From Plecoglossus altivelis (lineage: Eukaryota; Chordata; Actinopteri; Osmeriformes; Plecoglossidae): 64,000 nt of DNA. The notes under the pieces were generated by a model, which worked only from the letters and a program-made list of their open reading frames with translations, made no database searches and was not told the origin of the DNA. Within the stretch, counting starts at the first letter, position 1; every line of letters starts with the position of its first letter. This document shows, in pieces, positions 35,684 to 48,500 of this stretch. Made by a program: the position numbers and the translations under genes. Location of the stretch: positions 9,479,920-9,543,919 of the forward strand of contig BROE01000022.1 in NCBI GenBank assembly GCA_036571765.1, given 5' to 3'.

Positions 35684-38600
35684 ATGGCACCCAAGAAGGA
35701 CGCTAAGGCAGCTGCACCCGCCAAGAAGGCTGAACCCGCAAAGCCCGCGGCGGCGGCGGCACCCGCTCCCGCACCCGAGCCCGCACCAGCACCTGCGGGA
35801 CCCCCTCCAGTTGATCTGTCTGCTGTCAAGGTACCTGTCAATGTCTACTAATCTGTTCTATTGGAGTGTTAATTGCCCTGCTGTGCGCTTGGTCATCGTA
35901 TTGGATTCTGTGACCACGTAAAACCTTCAACATGCTTTAGAATTGTGGGTCAATTGTGAAAAAGATAATGTTTATTTTAATTTTAACGGCATATCTTTTT
36001 TTTATTACATTTAAATTGTGATACTGGTTAATTGCTAGAATTGTGAAATCGCTAGCCAATGGGGCGCAACCGCCACCTGAAGACTGAAAGTTTTAAAACA
36101 CCAGCACCACGGATAGCTCCCGTTAAACGACTCAGTTAAGTCACGCCCCTCAACTGCGTGGATTGGTCTAAGTGGTTGTGACAGAAATGCAATGTCAATG
36201 CAGCATATCTCCAAATGTGGAGATGTTAAGGCATCTAAACATGGACTCTTATTCGTCGCGTGTCACTGTGTAAAATTGGCAAAGCTATGAGTCCAAATGG
36301 CATAGGACTAGACCTATTCAACAGACTTCGATTGAGTGGGAAAATATTATTTGCCTTTTTCCTGTAACTCTACTGATGTATTCACTGACTGATTAAATCA
36401 TAGTCACAAACATGACAGTCTACTGTAGAACGAAGGTCATGGTGTCATTGAATTGTGAATAAAGTTAATAAAAAGTAGGGGGGAATATAGAAAAACATGT
36501 AACGATGCATTTTCCATTGCATTTACTCTGAGACACATCATTTTGAAGATGTTGATGTTGTTGAATGTGTGGGAATGACTGTAATAGCAATATCATGAAC
36601 CAAGAGGCATTGACAAGCTCAGCAGTTTCAAATCCTCCATGAAACTATCGAATATGGACTTTGTGCAGGAATGAACTTCAGAATCATTTCCCTACACTTC
36701 ATTGTTGCTGAAATGGCCCAGATTGACCCAGGAGTAAAGGATAATAGCCACACTGTCTCTAGCAAGACTTGTTCAAGTGGTCATGGATTGCTCTCTGTCT
36801 CCCCCTACAGGTTGACTTCAGCCCAGACCAGATGGAGGGTGAGTCGTCTTCACAGCTGCTAAAGTATTATTAATGAGATGACAGAAGCAAAAACGCTGAT
36901 TGTATGTCACTGTGATACATATTTTTCTATCCCAAGGTGCACTGATATGGATAAATTATCACAATTATTAGTTTTTTTTAGCTCTATAAAAATAGCGATG
37001 ACCATACTTAGGTTTGAAGCTAGTTGGTTTATTCTGTTTCAGAATGGGCACACAATATCTTCCCAGAGTATAGGCCTAGACGTCTGTTGCTTTTATGCCT
37101 TTTCTGAACATAGGCCTTAAATAATTCAAAGCTATGGCTAGGCCTGGGCCGTCACAATGGCATTATATCAATTGTACACAGAATCTTCAACTTCCACGGT
37201 AACCCTATGCTTTGTCTCCATTCCACTTGTAGGCTTTGCGAAAGTTAACTTCATCAAACATATCTCTGCGTAGTTGCCACCTTAAAGTAATCCTCGTCGT
37301 TAGTGAAAGTATGCGCTCCGCGCTCAGCTATAAGCAAAGCAGTCAGCGCGGCCGGTGTTGGTTACGCTACTGTCAGCATTCCCGAGTTTGACTTGGATGG
37401 GTCAGAGACAGCCTTGCCTTTTAAAGGAGGAGCTCGTATTTTTGGCCATGTATCGATTCCAAGTCTGTCGTTGTAAAACCTCCGCATGGGTGGGCAGCAG
37501 ATTTAACAGCTGGCTGTGGTAGCCTGTGAACATTAAATAAGGGCCTTTGGATCTCCGAGGGATCACTTTTAATTGAGAATTTCATTGAGCCAGTATAGAG
37601 GTTTTCTCTTGTTTTCTGGAGTGTCGCTTCACTTGTGGCATAGGCGTCATTATGCAGTTTGATCAAATGTCTGTCTCACCTCATGGAGCCAGTCTTTGGC
37701 TGGGTCTTTGATACAGTTTGGTACCAAAGAACTTGTGGGAAATTTATTGTTAATAGTTAGTCAGTACACTCTATATAGGATAGTGCTGCCTCAGAACTAC
37801 AGTCAAATTCACAACAAAATGTCCTACTGTCATTTCACTAGATCCATACCACATCAGGAACACCACTAAACATCTGTATGTTCATATTTTGTATCTGTTG
37901 TGTTAACTTGAATATTATACTAGTCTAGTGGTCTAGTCGTCCAATGACTAATCAGAACAATGTTCAAGGACCAATTAGACCAACGTTCTCTTCTCTTATT
38001 CGTTGACAGACTACAGAGAGGCTTTCGGTCTCTTCGACAGGGTGGGTGACAGCAAGGTGGCCTACAACCAGATCGCTGACATCATGCGCGCTCTTGGACA
38101 GAACCCCACCAACAAGGAGGTGAAAGGAATCCTGGGAAACCCCTCTGACGACGGTAGGACTCGCACTCACCTTTGCCTCTCCACCTTTTTTTCTACCTGG
38201 CGTCGTACCACCGCTGCCTTAGCCAATGGGAATGTATCACTCTACAAGTGACAATGCCTTGACAATTTGTCAGAACTTTCGATACCACGTTAAAACCATC
38301 CATCACACCCATGATTTAGAGCTTCTTTATAGCTGATAATCCTCAGACACATGGCCATGGGACATTCCCAACAGGATTCGGTTTCAAGTTGCACGTTTGG
38401 AAGGGTGCACGTCTCTCTTTTCTAGTTCTACTACAGTTCCGTTCGTTGCGTTTAGTTATTTCCGGTCACTAATGGCTGTGTTAAAGGAGACGAGTGAAAG
38501 TCTGTGTGTCTCCTACCCTCCTCAGACATGGCCAACAAGAGAGTGGACTTCGAGGGCTTCCTGCCCATGCTCCAGACAATTGTCAACAGCCCAAACAAGG

Positions 38601-39109
38601 GAACCTTCGATGACTACGTTGAGGGTCTGCGCGTCTTTGACAAGGAGGGCAACGGCACAGTGATGGGTGCTGAGCTGCGTATTGTCCTGTCAACACTGGG
38701 TGAGCGCCAAGGCTTGGTTTGAGTTTAGAGTGAGTGCAGGCGTGCACATGTGTGCGTGAGTGTATTTGGTTGACCGTGATTTGTTTAACATGCCATATCC
38801 TTCCTTGCTCCCCAGGTGAGAAGATGACTGAGGTGGAGATTGACGCACTCATGGCGGGACAGGAGGATGAGAATGGCAGTGTGAACTACGAGGGTGAGCC
38901 CAGATTTACCATGACAATTCTGACACCATATGCATACCTCAAACAGCTACGCTGGGTCATTTGACCCAATCAGTACTTGTTTGGGAAAGATCATTCATGA
39001 CCCCTTTTCTTCCCCCCCCCTCTCCTCCTGCTTCTTTTTCCTCTCCTCACGTGCCACCTGTTCCCTGACCTCACCCTCAGCCTTTGTCAAGCACATCATG
39101 TCTGTTTAA
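35684..39109 (+). CDS. myl1: Fast skeletal myosin essential (alkali) light chain 1, long isoform; six exons, 199 residues
   Basis: This light chain wraps the lever arm of the fast skeletal myosin heavy chain. Coding exons are 35684-35830, 36811-36838, 38010-38153, 38526-38699, 38816-38893 and 39081-39109; the internal sizes 28, 144, 174 and 78 are the standard ones for this gene. Residues 2-8 (APKKDAK) are the actin-contacting N-terminus. Residues 9-42 form an Ala/Pro-rich arm typical of the long LC1 isoform. EF-hand-type loops are near 68-79, 145-156 and 179-190, degenerate as usual for non-calcium-binding light chains. The C-terminus is AFVKHIMSV. No alternative LC3-type first exon was seen in introns 1 or 2; in zebrafish LC3 comes from a separate gene. 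Symbol assignment rests on the long N-terminal arm and genomic context. Confidence 0.95.
35831..36810 (+). other. myl1: myl1 intron 1
   Basis: This 980-base, AT-rich intron lies between the LC1-specific first exon and the 28-base exon. Mammals and birds keep an internal LC3 promoter and first exon in this part of the gene; I found no start codon followed by an LC3-like peptide here. Confidence 0.6.
36839..38009 (+). other. myl1: myl1 intron 2
   Basis: This 1.17-kb intron is AT-rich and has no recognisable exon. The short frames read here lack flanking splice sites. Confidence 0.6.
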
Positions 39110-39590
39110 GGAGCTTCCAGCCACAACCTTCGTGTATCCACAGACCCCATGGTGTCAGGACATCCACTCACTGTTTTCCAAAGCCACCTGAGAAACAGGG
39201 GGGAATAAAAGGACTATGAGATGTCATTTCTAAACCTTTTTTTGTTTTGTTTTGCTTTTTTTCTTCATTTTTTTTCGTTCCGTGTCCTCCTCCGGTGCTC
39301 TCTTTCTTCTTCTTCAATGGATGCATCCTTATTTTCCAGTCGACATTCGGCAGCTGGATAGACCCCCTGTCTCCCTGATTATCAAGGGTGGGGGGGTGTG
39401 TGGATGGAACATGAGGGGGGGGAGCAGCAATGAAGTGCTGTACCATCCTCCACCTCACTTACAGCCTGCGTCATCGAGCCAGTCCACCATGACTTTTGTC
39501 ATGACTGGCCATCAAATCCACTCCCTTCCCCTAAGTTAATTTATAGTACTCTATTCGTCATTTCCCAATAAACTTTCCACAAACTCCCAG
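39110..39590 (+). promoter_or_regulatory. myl1: myl1 3' UTR with two poly(A) signals
   Basis: AATAAA occurs at 39204-39209 and again at 39567-39572. Either could be used; the second would end the message near 39590. A GT/T-rich stretch follows the first signal at about 39238-39275, as expected downstream of a cleavage site. Confidence 0.65.
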
Positions 39591-39814
39591 CTTGGCCTTG
39601 GCTGTTATTATTGATTGTCTTTCATTATTCTGAAGGTAGAGGAAGCACACCATCGCTTTGTATGAGCGCACTGATCTGTCGGTTCACAGTGAAAACATTT
39701 CACAACATTAAATGATCCTACAAGCTCATCTGACATCTTGCTACCCTGCTATGCACGGAACACACCATTACAACCCAGGCAAGGCTGATCACAGACAAGT
39801 AGACGCTCCTGTCA

Positions 39815-41572
39815 TGTTTTTCAGTCTTTTTTTATTGTCATTAATGTTAAGAGCATTTTTTTTTCATCGGTGTCATATCAACAGGAGCAAAACTGCGTAC
39901 ATCTATTATACCTTTTAAATACATTTACAGTTACTGTAGGATGGGGGTCGTGGGGGTGGGGAAGGAGGAGGGGCATGGCAGAAAAACACATTAGCAAACA
40001 TCAGGGGGGATCAGGAAGGGTAAGTATACCACAAATGACAACAGAAAAAAATATACCGGTACACTTTATCAAACAGATGATCAAACATGATTGAGTTTCC
40101 TTTTTTTTCAAAGTCATTTTTTTAAATGAAATGCTCTTTTTGTGATTGTTTCCCCCCCACCCTAGATGTTTCAACAATCCCTGGCGTCTAAGTGCTGACA
40201 TGTCAGACACCAGGTGAAGCGACAGTAACGACTGTCCAAACTCTCGGCTTCCTACCATGAGATGACTCTTGGACAATCACCATAGCTTCATCCACAACGC
40301 AGTTCAGACAACTGCGTGCTCTGGGTGCCCCTCCAGTCTGCTCTAGAACAACGACTCAGCGGAGACTCTCCACGTACGTCTGGGAGTCATCAGAGGTCAA
40401 ACTGACATGAGCGGCAGTTTCTGGTATTCAGAGACTGACGTGTTATGAGATCTGCAGCATGAGCTTCAACTTATTACAAACAACCAGGTTTAGCAACCTG
40501 AAATAGCTCATCAGGACCAATCGACCCGTACTGGCCATCCAGCCCTGCAGTCAACATAGCCGATGAGAAACTCCTCTTTTAGCGGGTGTGAAATAAGCAC
40601 TCCTTAGCAACGCCAAAACAGTTGTCTGAAGTCATCAACAAGCAGCACATCATAGTGTCGTTAACTAATATCTACAAAAACATGAAGTATTCTTTTTTTT
40701 ATCCAATGGTTCAGGAAATAGCTTACTAAAATGTTTTGTTTGAAATAGAAAATAGCCTCTTTTTGTACTAGAAGTGATACATGCGCATCATTACTGTGAT
40801 CTAGTTCTTGCAATAATGCAATTTTACAGGTATAAGTTATAATAGGCTAGTCACTTTTTTAAAATTGTTTTGAAGAAGATGTTGCTGACAAAGAGCTGGT
40901 ATATTTTTACATATTTTTATATATTTTATGTATATACTATATGTTGGATGTTGGGCAATCATGACTTGCTTCCAGGATGTTTGAATTGGATTTAGGTCCA
41001 TGCACTTAGCAATTTAGCAAGACAACACGTAGTCTATGGGTGTTGTCACATGACTTCCTACCTAGTGTAGAAAAAGGCTGCTCCCAAGCACTGAACAGAG
41101 ACCAGCCGACCCAATTCCTGGTCCCTACCCAGCCTTATTTGTGCAAACACCTAAAGCTGATCTTGGGTCAGTGCTTGGATTGGATTCTATCTATGCACCA
41201 TTTATAAAATACCAAAAAAGTGAGGCGAATGCACATGTACTTGGGGTTGGAAATAGAAATAGAACTGGAGCAACTTGAGTCACCAGCTCCTGAAGGGGAA
41301 CAGTGGGTGTGTGATGTCATCAATCTGGCTGACACAAGAGAGGGAGCAACAGTTTCTTAAGGGAGGTACCAGGTCATCAGGGGACAGGGGATACAGGGAA
41401 CCAGGGGAGAGAGGGGGGGAGCAGGTTGTCCGCCCGTGTCTGGGATGACCTGAAGATGATCAGGAGGTGTGGGGCTTCAGGTCCACCCCAGTGGGATCAG
41501 AGTCGTGGGCGTTGGCTGAGCTGAAGGCTGCGGAGAGCAGCGTCAGGCTCTTCCAGGGCCGCGTCCGGATGT
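39815..41572 (-). promoter_or_regulatory. map2: Probable map2 3' UTR and poly(A) signal
   Basis: Read on the minus strand, the map2 stop is at 41575-41573 and an AATAAA lies at 39836-39831, giving a 3' UTR of about 1.75 kb. The sequence is AT-rich with several T- and A-rich patches and no coding frame. The end site is inferred from the signal only. Confidence 0.5.
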
Positions 41573-42555
41573 TCACAAGCCCTGCTTGGCCAGGGCGGCG
41601 GTGACGTCCTCCGCCAGCGTGGCCAGCTGCGGGGACTCCAGCATGTTGAGGCTGCCGGAGGAGGACAGGTGGCTGTGGCGCTGAGGGGAGATGGTACCGG
41701 ACAGCCCCGGGGACTGGGTCACGATCTCGGCCCCGTGGTCCACCCGGGCCTTGGCCGTGTCCCTGAACATCAGCTTGTGGCTCTCGATCTGGAGGAAGTA
41801 GGGAGTGTGAGACAGGTGGGGGAGTACAACAGCACACACGTCACACGGGTATGTCGGTGGGTCTTGCTAACCTGGCTGAAGTGGAGAAAGTGACGACGGC
41901 CCCGAGTGAGGGTCTGTCTAGGTGCCACTTACCGTGATGTGGCCTCCACCGGGAGTGTGGTGTGCATTATCCAGGGAACCCACCTTGGCCTGGGCCTTGT
42001 CTTTGAAGTCCAGCTTCACACTCTCGATCCGAACGTTACCGCCCCCTGTGGAGAGAGAGGAGAAGCAAGGAGAGACAGGCAGAATTGCAAAGACAATAAT
42101 AGTTATTCAAGTCACAATTTAAGATGGCCACTGATATGGCCATTCATTAAATACAGAATGTGTCCAGCAGGTGGCGTTGGAAGCTATGTTTGGATGTTGT
42201 TTTTTTTGCAGTGGTGTTTTTCCGCATAACGCAGAAAACAACTGAGAATCTTATTTTGCTCTCATGTAATAGTAGTCCCGGATCCATTCATAAAATCATG
42301 ACTTTATAAAATCTCAAGGGAAGTTGTGCCAATGTTAATGTGGGACCGACGGACCTTCCGGCTGACTCAGTCTGTCCTCAGAATCACATGGTGGGAATAT
42401 GTTACTGTTTCACATGAACATAGATGCTCTGTTCCCAGTAGTACTGAGTGCCCACTTCTGTAGAGGCTGTTACCTGGCCGGTGGCGGATGTTGTCCAGAG
42501 ATCCACACTTGGACGTCACGTGACTCAGATCAATCTTCTTATTCTGGATCTGAAC
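41573..42555 (-). CDS. map2: map2 repeats 3 and 4 and C-terminus
   Basis: Exons are 42474-42555 (VQIQNKKIDLSHVTSKCGSL to RHRP), 41933-42045 (GGNVRIESVKLDFKDKAQAK, VGSLDNAHHTPGGGHIT) and 41573-41788 (IESHKLMFRDTAKARVDHGA to the stop TGA at 41575-41573). The KCGS and KVGS motifs and the terminus AALAKQGL are kept as in human MAP2. In the terminal exon the human SSGSINLLESPQL appears as SSGSLNMLESPQL. Confidence 0.96.
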
Positions 42556-45500
42556 CTATCAGGATTATAGGAGTCAGAGCTTACACACATGTGCGCCACA
42601 CACACACACACACATCCACACACACACAGCCTCCGTTCTTCTGGAGTGGAGGCTGGTTTGTGCAACGTCGCTAGCCAGAGCTATCTCTGTCAAACAAACT
42701 CCAGCTTTACACCAGAGTTAGGTCTGGTCTCCTGCTCCCTTGTGCTGTCCTGAGCTGTTGTAAACAGTGTTCACAAGCAGCCCGGTCAACACGGACAAAA
42801 AGAGCAGTTTGGCTAAGTCCATCCTACCCGTCATATACTGGAACACAGAATTTGAAGAGAGGCAGTAACATGAAAAACGGCCAGAGGCAAAGACACAAAG
42901 CACAAATAGCAGACAACAGAAGAGGTATGACACACCCAGGTGATCTGAAGAGAAAAGGATCACACACACACACGGCTACAAAATGAATGAGAGTGTGATG
43001 GATGAGTGAGCATGTGAGTGAGAGGGGAAGCAAGCAGAACTGAAGTGTAAGTACAGTATTAGACACAGTGACCAAAACTGTTCAGCCGAGCATGATGGAC
43101 CATCGCTCGACCTGTCGCATCACCCCACCTGACGGTTCGGTACATACAACACGCGCACAGAAGATCGTTCGCCACTGTTGTCAGCACCCAAGTGTCAAAA
43201 GAACATCAACACGCTACATGGTATCTAATTCATACATGTGTTCATTTTTGCGTAAGCGTGCGTAGCGTAAGACGAGGTAAACCTGAAAAGCGGAAACGAA
43301 ATTCTTTCGACGATGCGGAGCGACGACCGCTTAGCGGGTTCAAAAAACCGAATGATGTTCTGTGGACGCTCGTATCTTTACACCACAGTTCAGAGAACAC
43401 ACAAGGAAGACACAGGTGGTACCTGGACCATGCACGATGCAAGTGACAGAGTGGTAGTTTAACGAAGGCGGTGCTGTGGTATGCGTTAGCGAAAACAAGG
43501 GTGAGTTGGGCTCTCTGGTCAATTCGCCAGATCTGTCTATGTTAAGTGAGCCTGTTAGAGGACACCCGGCATTGTTCAGCAGTTTTTCCCCCCTCAAAAC
43601 AGCCAAAACCACAGCCGGAAAGGACAGGAAAGATGAATGAAGGAAACCAGGTGAGGAGCAGAGGGCGGGGCCAGTCCAGATCTGCTCCTTCTGGTGACTG
43701 TGAACGAGGCATGGCACCACAGACATAGGGAGAGGGGAAGAGAGAGAGACAGAGAGAGATAGAGAGACAAAGAGAGAGAGAGAGAGGTAGGAGACTCACG
43801 TTTCCTCCTCCAGCAGAGTACTGCCTCCTGTCCAGGGAGCCACACCTAGACTGAACATGGCTAAAGTCCAGCTTAACGCTGGGAATGAGCACCTGTGGGG
43901 GTGGATGACATGAGAGGGAGGGGAGGGGGGACATGGGAGGAGGGGGAGGGGAGAAGGTTAAGGGACTGTTGACAAAAACGCCCCCCCCCCTGCTTCAGAA
44001 GCCACCAACGCTAACCGGCAGTGACCCCTGCCTGACCCTGCCCTCCTCATCGCCCCTCTCAGTCTCGAGAGCCTTTCCTGTTGATCTGCGCGCGGAAACC
44101 GTGCGGCAGACGTGTTTCGACTGCACAACCACTCGAGCGCGCTCCTCTGACTGTCTCCAGCTCGGTCGTCCTAGAGCGTCCCAGAGCGTCCCCAGAACTT
44201 TGCCCAGAGCGCCCCGTGAGCCACCCAGTGTCTTTCTCCTGGGACACTCTGAGAAGGTTTCAGAGATTAAGTAGAACTACAACTGCATTCTTCGGCGGGC
44301 TGTGAGCTGGCAGAATCCTCCCCATCCTGCATGTGTTGGCTAAAAGAGGAAGTGGAGGCCTAACACTACCCTGCCCTGCATTCTCTGTTTCAGACAGAAA
44401 AAGGATGGTTAAGATACAAGGCTTATTACAGTGAGGACACATGTACAGGGCAAGCTCTTCTGAAGCTATAAGGAGACAGAGAACGTTGGGTTAGCGCAGA
44501 AATGAGGTACAGCGTCAGAAACGAACAGAGCAGCAAGGCTCCAGATCGAGAGAGCGTCTACTCTGCAGTGCTCGACATGCAAAGAGAGCAACAGAACAGA
44601 CCAGAAAGCACTGCAGTGGAAAGAAAAAAGGCAATAAGAAGATCAGAGTGGCGAGGGAGACAAAGGGAGGGGGGAGAGAGAGAACGAGGGAGGGAGAGAT
44701 AGACAGAGAGATGGAGGGAGAGAGAGGGGAAGAGAGCGAGAGAGAGACATTGGAGGAGAGGTCATCTGGCTGGAGGTCACAGCTGGTAGTAGACAGAAAA
44801 CAAACAGTTGTATGAAATGCCCCAGTGTGTTGCATTTCACAGCAGACATTTGAATTTCCATCCTGTTGTACTTCTCTACGCAATACGCCTATACTAAGCT
44901 GTCAGAAGAGGACACACACCTTTGACAGTGAGGTAAAGTCCTGTCGATAAAGTTAGAAATGCGGTACCATCTTCTACGCTATTGAAGGAATAGAGAAGTA
45001 CAATGATCAGATGTTTTGAGTCCCAGAGGATTTCGCATGAAGGATGAACCAGTGTTGACATTGTGGGTCACCAACACCATCATCTGAGTATATATAGATG
45101 CATATATATACACCTCACAGGAGTGGGTATATAAGACAAATAGATGGTCTACAAGAAGAGGAGACTTCAGTTGGAAACACCGGGTTTTTCACATGAATAG
45201 ACAAAGTGCTCAGGATAGTGAATTTACAATCCTCATGCGGTTCTGTGGGTGAGGGACCTTGTTGGTGTTGAACAGAATGGATGCTTGACAAACAACTGAT
45301 AGGCAGCAGATTTGCCATCTTTTCAGGGGTGACTGGGGGAGGAGGTTTCCCTGTGGTACAGGTGTGTGTGGCAGACCATGGACAAGTAGACCAGATTGTG
45401 AGTGTGACTGTGCGAGCCGGAACTTGGAGAATGCAGAGTGGATGGCAGAGGGTAGGGTGGGTAACATGAGGTGGGGAGAGGGGTGTGGGTTAGTCACCAG

Positions 45501-48500
45501 ACCCCTAATTACAGGACAGTCTACTCATCTCCCCAACACGAGAGAGGGGAGAGAGACAGAGGTAAAGGGAGAGATGGAAGGGTACATACATTGCCTCCAC
45601 GAGGAGAATGCTTCAGATTATCCTTGGATCCGCACTTTGACTGTACGTGACTGAAGTCCAGCTTCTTGTTTAAAATCTGAATCTAGAAAAATACAGAGAC
45701 AATGGCCCTCCTTAATGGGGATGGATGGAGGGGCATGCAGACAGGTTAGGACATGTCATGGCTGGGACAAACTTTAGGAGGAAACATGGAGAAACATGGA
45801 GGCAGCAACAACTGTTGATGGACTGTACAGTCATGGATTCTGTGTGAATGCACAGGGGTGGGAAAGCAGATGAGCCAAGGTTCAAGTCATGGCTGTGTTA
45901 GATATTGAAGCTTGAGGAATCGCCTATGCTAGGTATTAATATGTGTTTCTCTGTGTGATTGTGCTTATGTGTGTGCGTGTGTGTGTGTGTGTGCACGTGG
46001 GGGGTATACCAGTGGATCTTTGGCTGGCATGGGGGCCCATGTCACACAGTGTGCAGCAGACAGATATAGGGTGAGAGAGATCAGACGCAGGACAGATTTC
46101 CAGATCCAGGACGAGCCGCGTTTGCCATCTGTGAGCTTTGGGCTGCGGCTTTGGTGGCTGTGTTGCTACAAAGGCAAACACATTTGGACGGGTCAGTTGC
46201 AGGGGCTGTGGGTGGGTGGGTGTCTGGTACAGGGCAATGAGCTGGGAAAGGCTAGGCCGCTTTGCTACGTGGCTGGGGTGTAAAAGGTTATCTTTTATAG
46301 GTTGTCCTTGCTGTTTCAATACTATATTGCTACTGGGGAAGGGGGAAGAGTGGGTCTGGATCCTATGTCAGGTCAGTTTAGTGGTGACACACCTCGATAT
46401 ATCTGCTATGGTGTTGGACTGTCTACAATGGTATTCAGATGGAGGTTTCTGAAACGGTAGTTGTCGTGCTGCGGAAGAGGCCAGTTCAAACCGGGGAACA
46501 ACACGCACACGGGCACAAGCCCACGACGAAGCCTTTAACGCCGAAGACGAACAGCTGCGTCTGGAGATGTGAAGCGCTGACATTCAGATGATTCACAAGG
46601 ACCACTTCAAAAACAGCCGACGCCCACAGACAGGGGGAGACAGACGAGATGGAGGACGGCAGACAAGCGCAAGCAGACATGACAACGTTTGTGTTTTCAG
46701 GCCCTTTGCAAGAGGTGGATGTCTCGCCCAAGTACACGAGGTCATTCAACCGCTTAGAAGGAACCCTCCGGTGAACAAACCATCCCAGTGTTCTCACTTT
46801 CTTAGTTCATTAATAATAGATCTCATATAAAAACACAGATAACATCAGTCTGAGCCACACCGAAGGAAATTAAAACACAATATTTTTTCTCACCTTTGCT
46901 CTTTGTCTATATCTATGGCCTCCGATCCAATAAACCCACTCCGCGGTGAAACGCGAGGTCTTTGTCTCTAAATATACTGTGTGATGATTCGCGCAATTAT
47001 AAATAGCTCCACGATTGTCTTTATCCGTTCAGGGACACGCAGAGAGGAGTTTAAGTGTGTCTGTATGGGGTCGTTCTCAAGATCCTTAAACATTCATGGG
47101 CTTTCAAAACACTCCCTAGTCACGGAGTCAAAAGAGCAGAAAGGAATGCTATACTCCCGGTGGGAGGATGAATATTTAAACTCAGTCTGGTTGGTTTACC
47201 CAGTCAGAAAGGAGGCTGGCTGCTTTAGTGGCCCCATGACCAGACAGACACCATGAAGTGCGAGGGGGGGGGGGGGGGCAGCCAGGGAGGCAACAAGTTG
47301 TCACTCCCCTGTCGGGCTGCAGGCAGATACAACCGGAGTCACCCAGAGGTGAGGCCATGTTTGGGCTGAGTCGGTCTGGCAGACAGGGTAGCTGAGGGAC
47401 CTCGAAGTGTCGCGGAGAGCATTTGCTAGGTACCGGGCTGAGCCGTGGGGTTACGATGACACGCTGAACTAACAGAATGAATTGACAGTGAGACTAGTCT
47501 GCCCAGGGTCCTGTCCCACCCTAGACCAGTCCCATATTTCTCTCGCATCCTCCTCATTCTTTACACGGCCACATCAGCACTCGCAAAGATAAACGCCATT
47601 AAACATACTTGCTTGCACCTGTCAAATCCTATTGGACTTCTGGCCCTAAGAGGGAAGGTATGATTCGGTGTGAAACCGGCTCCATCCATCTCCCCTCCTT
47701 CCAATCCGCCCAGCCAGCAGAATGATAGACCAGCCTGGATGTCTGGATTTATAGACAGTAAGACAGAGGATGCGCAGAGCATCCCTCGACGCCGGAGTCT
47801 TCTGCGGGACCCGCTCAAAAACATATTACACCAACACCCCCTCTGCTAATCAGGTCATCTGGGCATGCTCTTACAGAGACACTCATCTAGCGATTTCAGC
47901 CTCGTCTGAGACGTGACGTTATCTCTCCGAGGCGGAGGGGAGACTCCAGATTATACGACCTCATGAAGTGCTTTTATCTTTCCACATCTGGTTTCTCTAC
48001 GACAAGGTTTACATCCTCCACCGCAGAAGATTATTGGTGGACATGGCTGATATTGTTTATTCGAGGTCTTTGTTTAACCATCTACTGTGACAGCACCAGG
48101 TGTCAATGAAAACCACCAAACCACCCTAAGAATAGCCTGTATGTTTAACAACTGAACAGGGAATGCAGCGTATCTAAGATTCCGCCCTGTCTTCGCTGCA
48201 GGTCACCGAACTAAGGTCACCGTGTCTTTCTGAGTCACTCTGAGTGTTTGAGATCTCCTCACGCTGCCCTCCTTTCACAACTGTGATCCTGCGAACAGAT
48301 AGCTCGAGGGATGAAGACACTGCTACTGGATAGCCACAGACTATGAACATGGAGAGGAATCCAGACAGATAGATAAAGGTGAGGAGGTGGGAGGCAGAAG
48401 GGCAGCAGGAAGGCTAACGCCTACAGCAGCGAGAGCACTGAGGAAGAGCCAGCAGACGCAGCGACACATCAAGGCTGAGCGAGGTAGAGAGACATGTGCA

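Noticed and set aside
35831..38009. Search for an LC3-type alternative first exon of myl1
   Set aside because: No ATG followed by an SFSxDQI-like peptide with a donor was found in introns 1 or 2; the short frames there lack splice sites.
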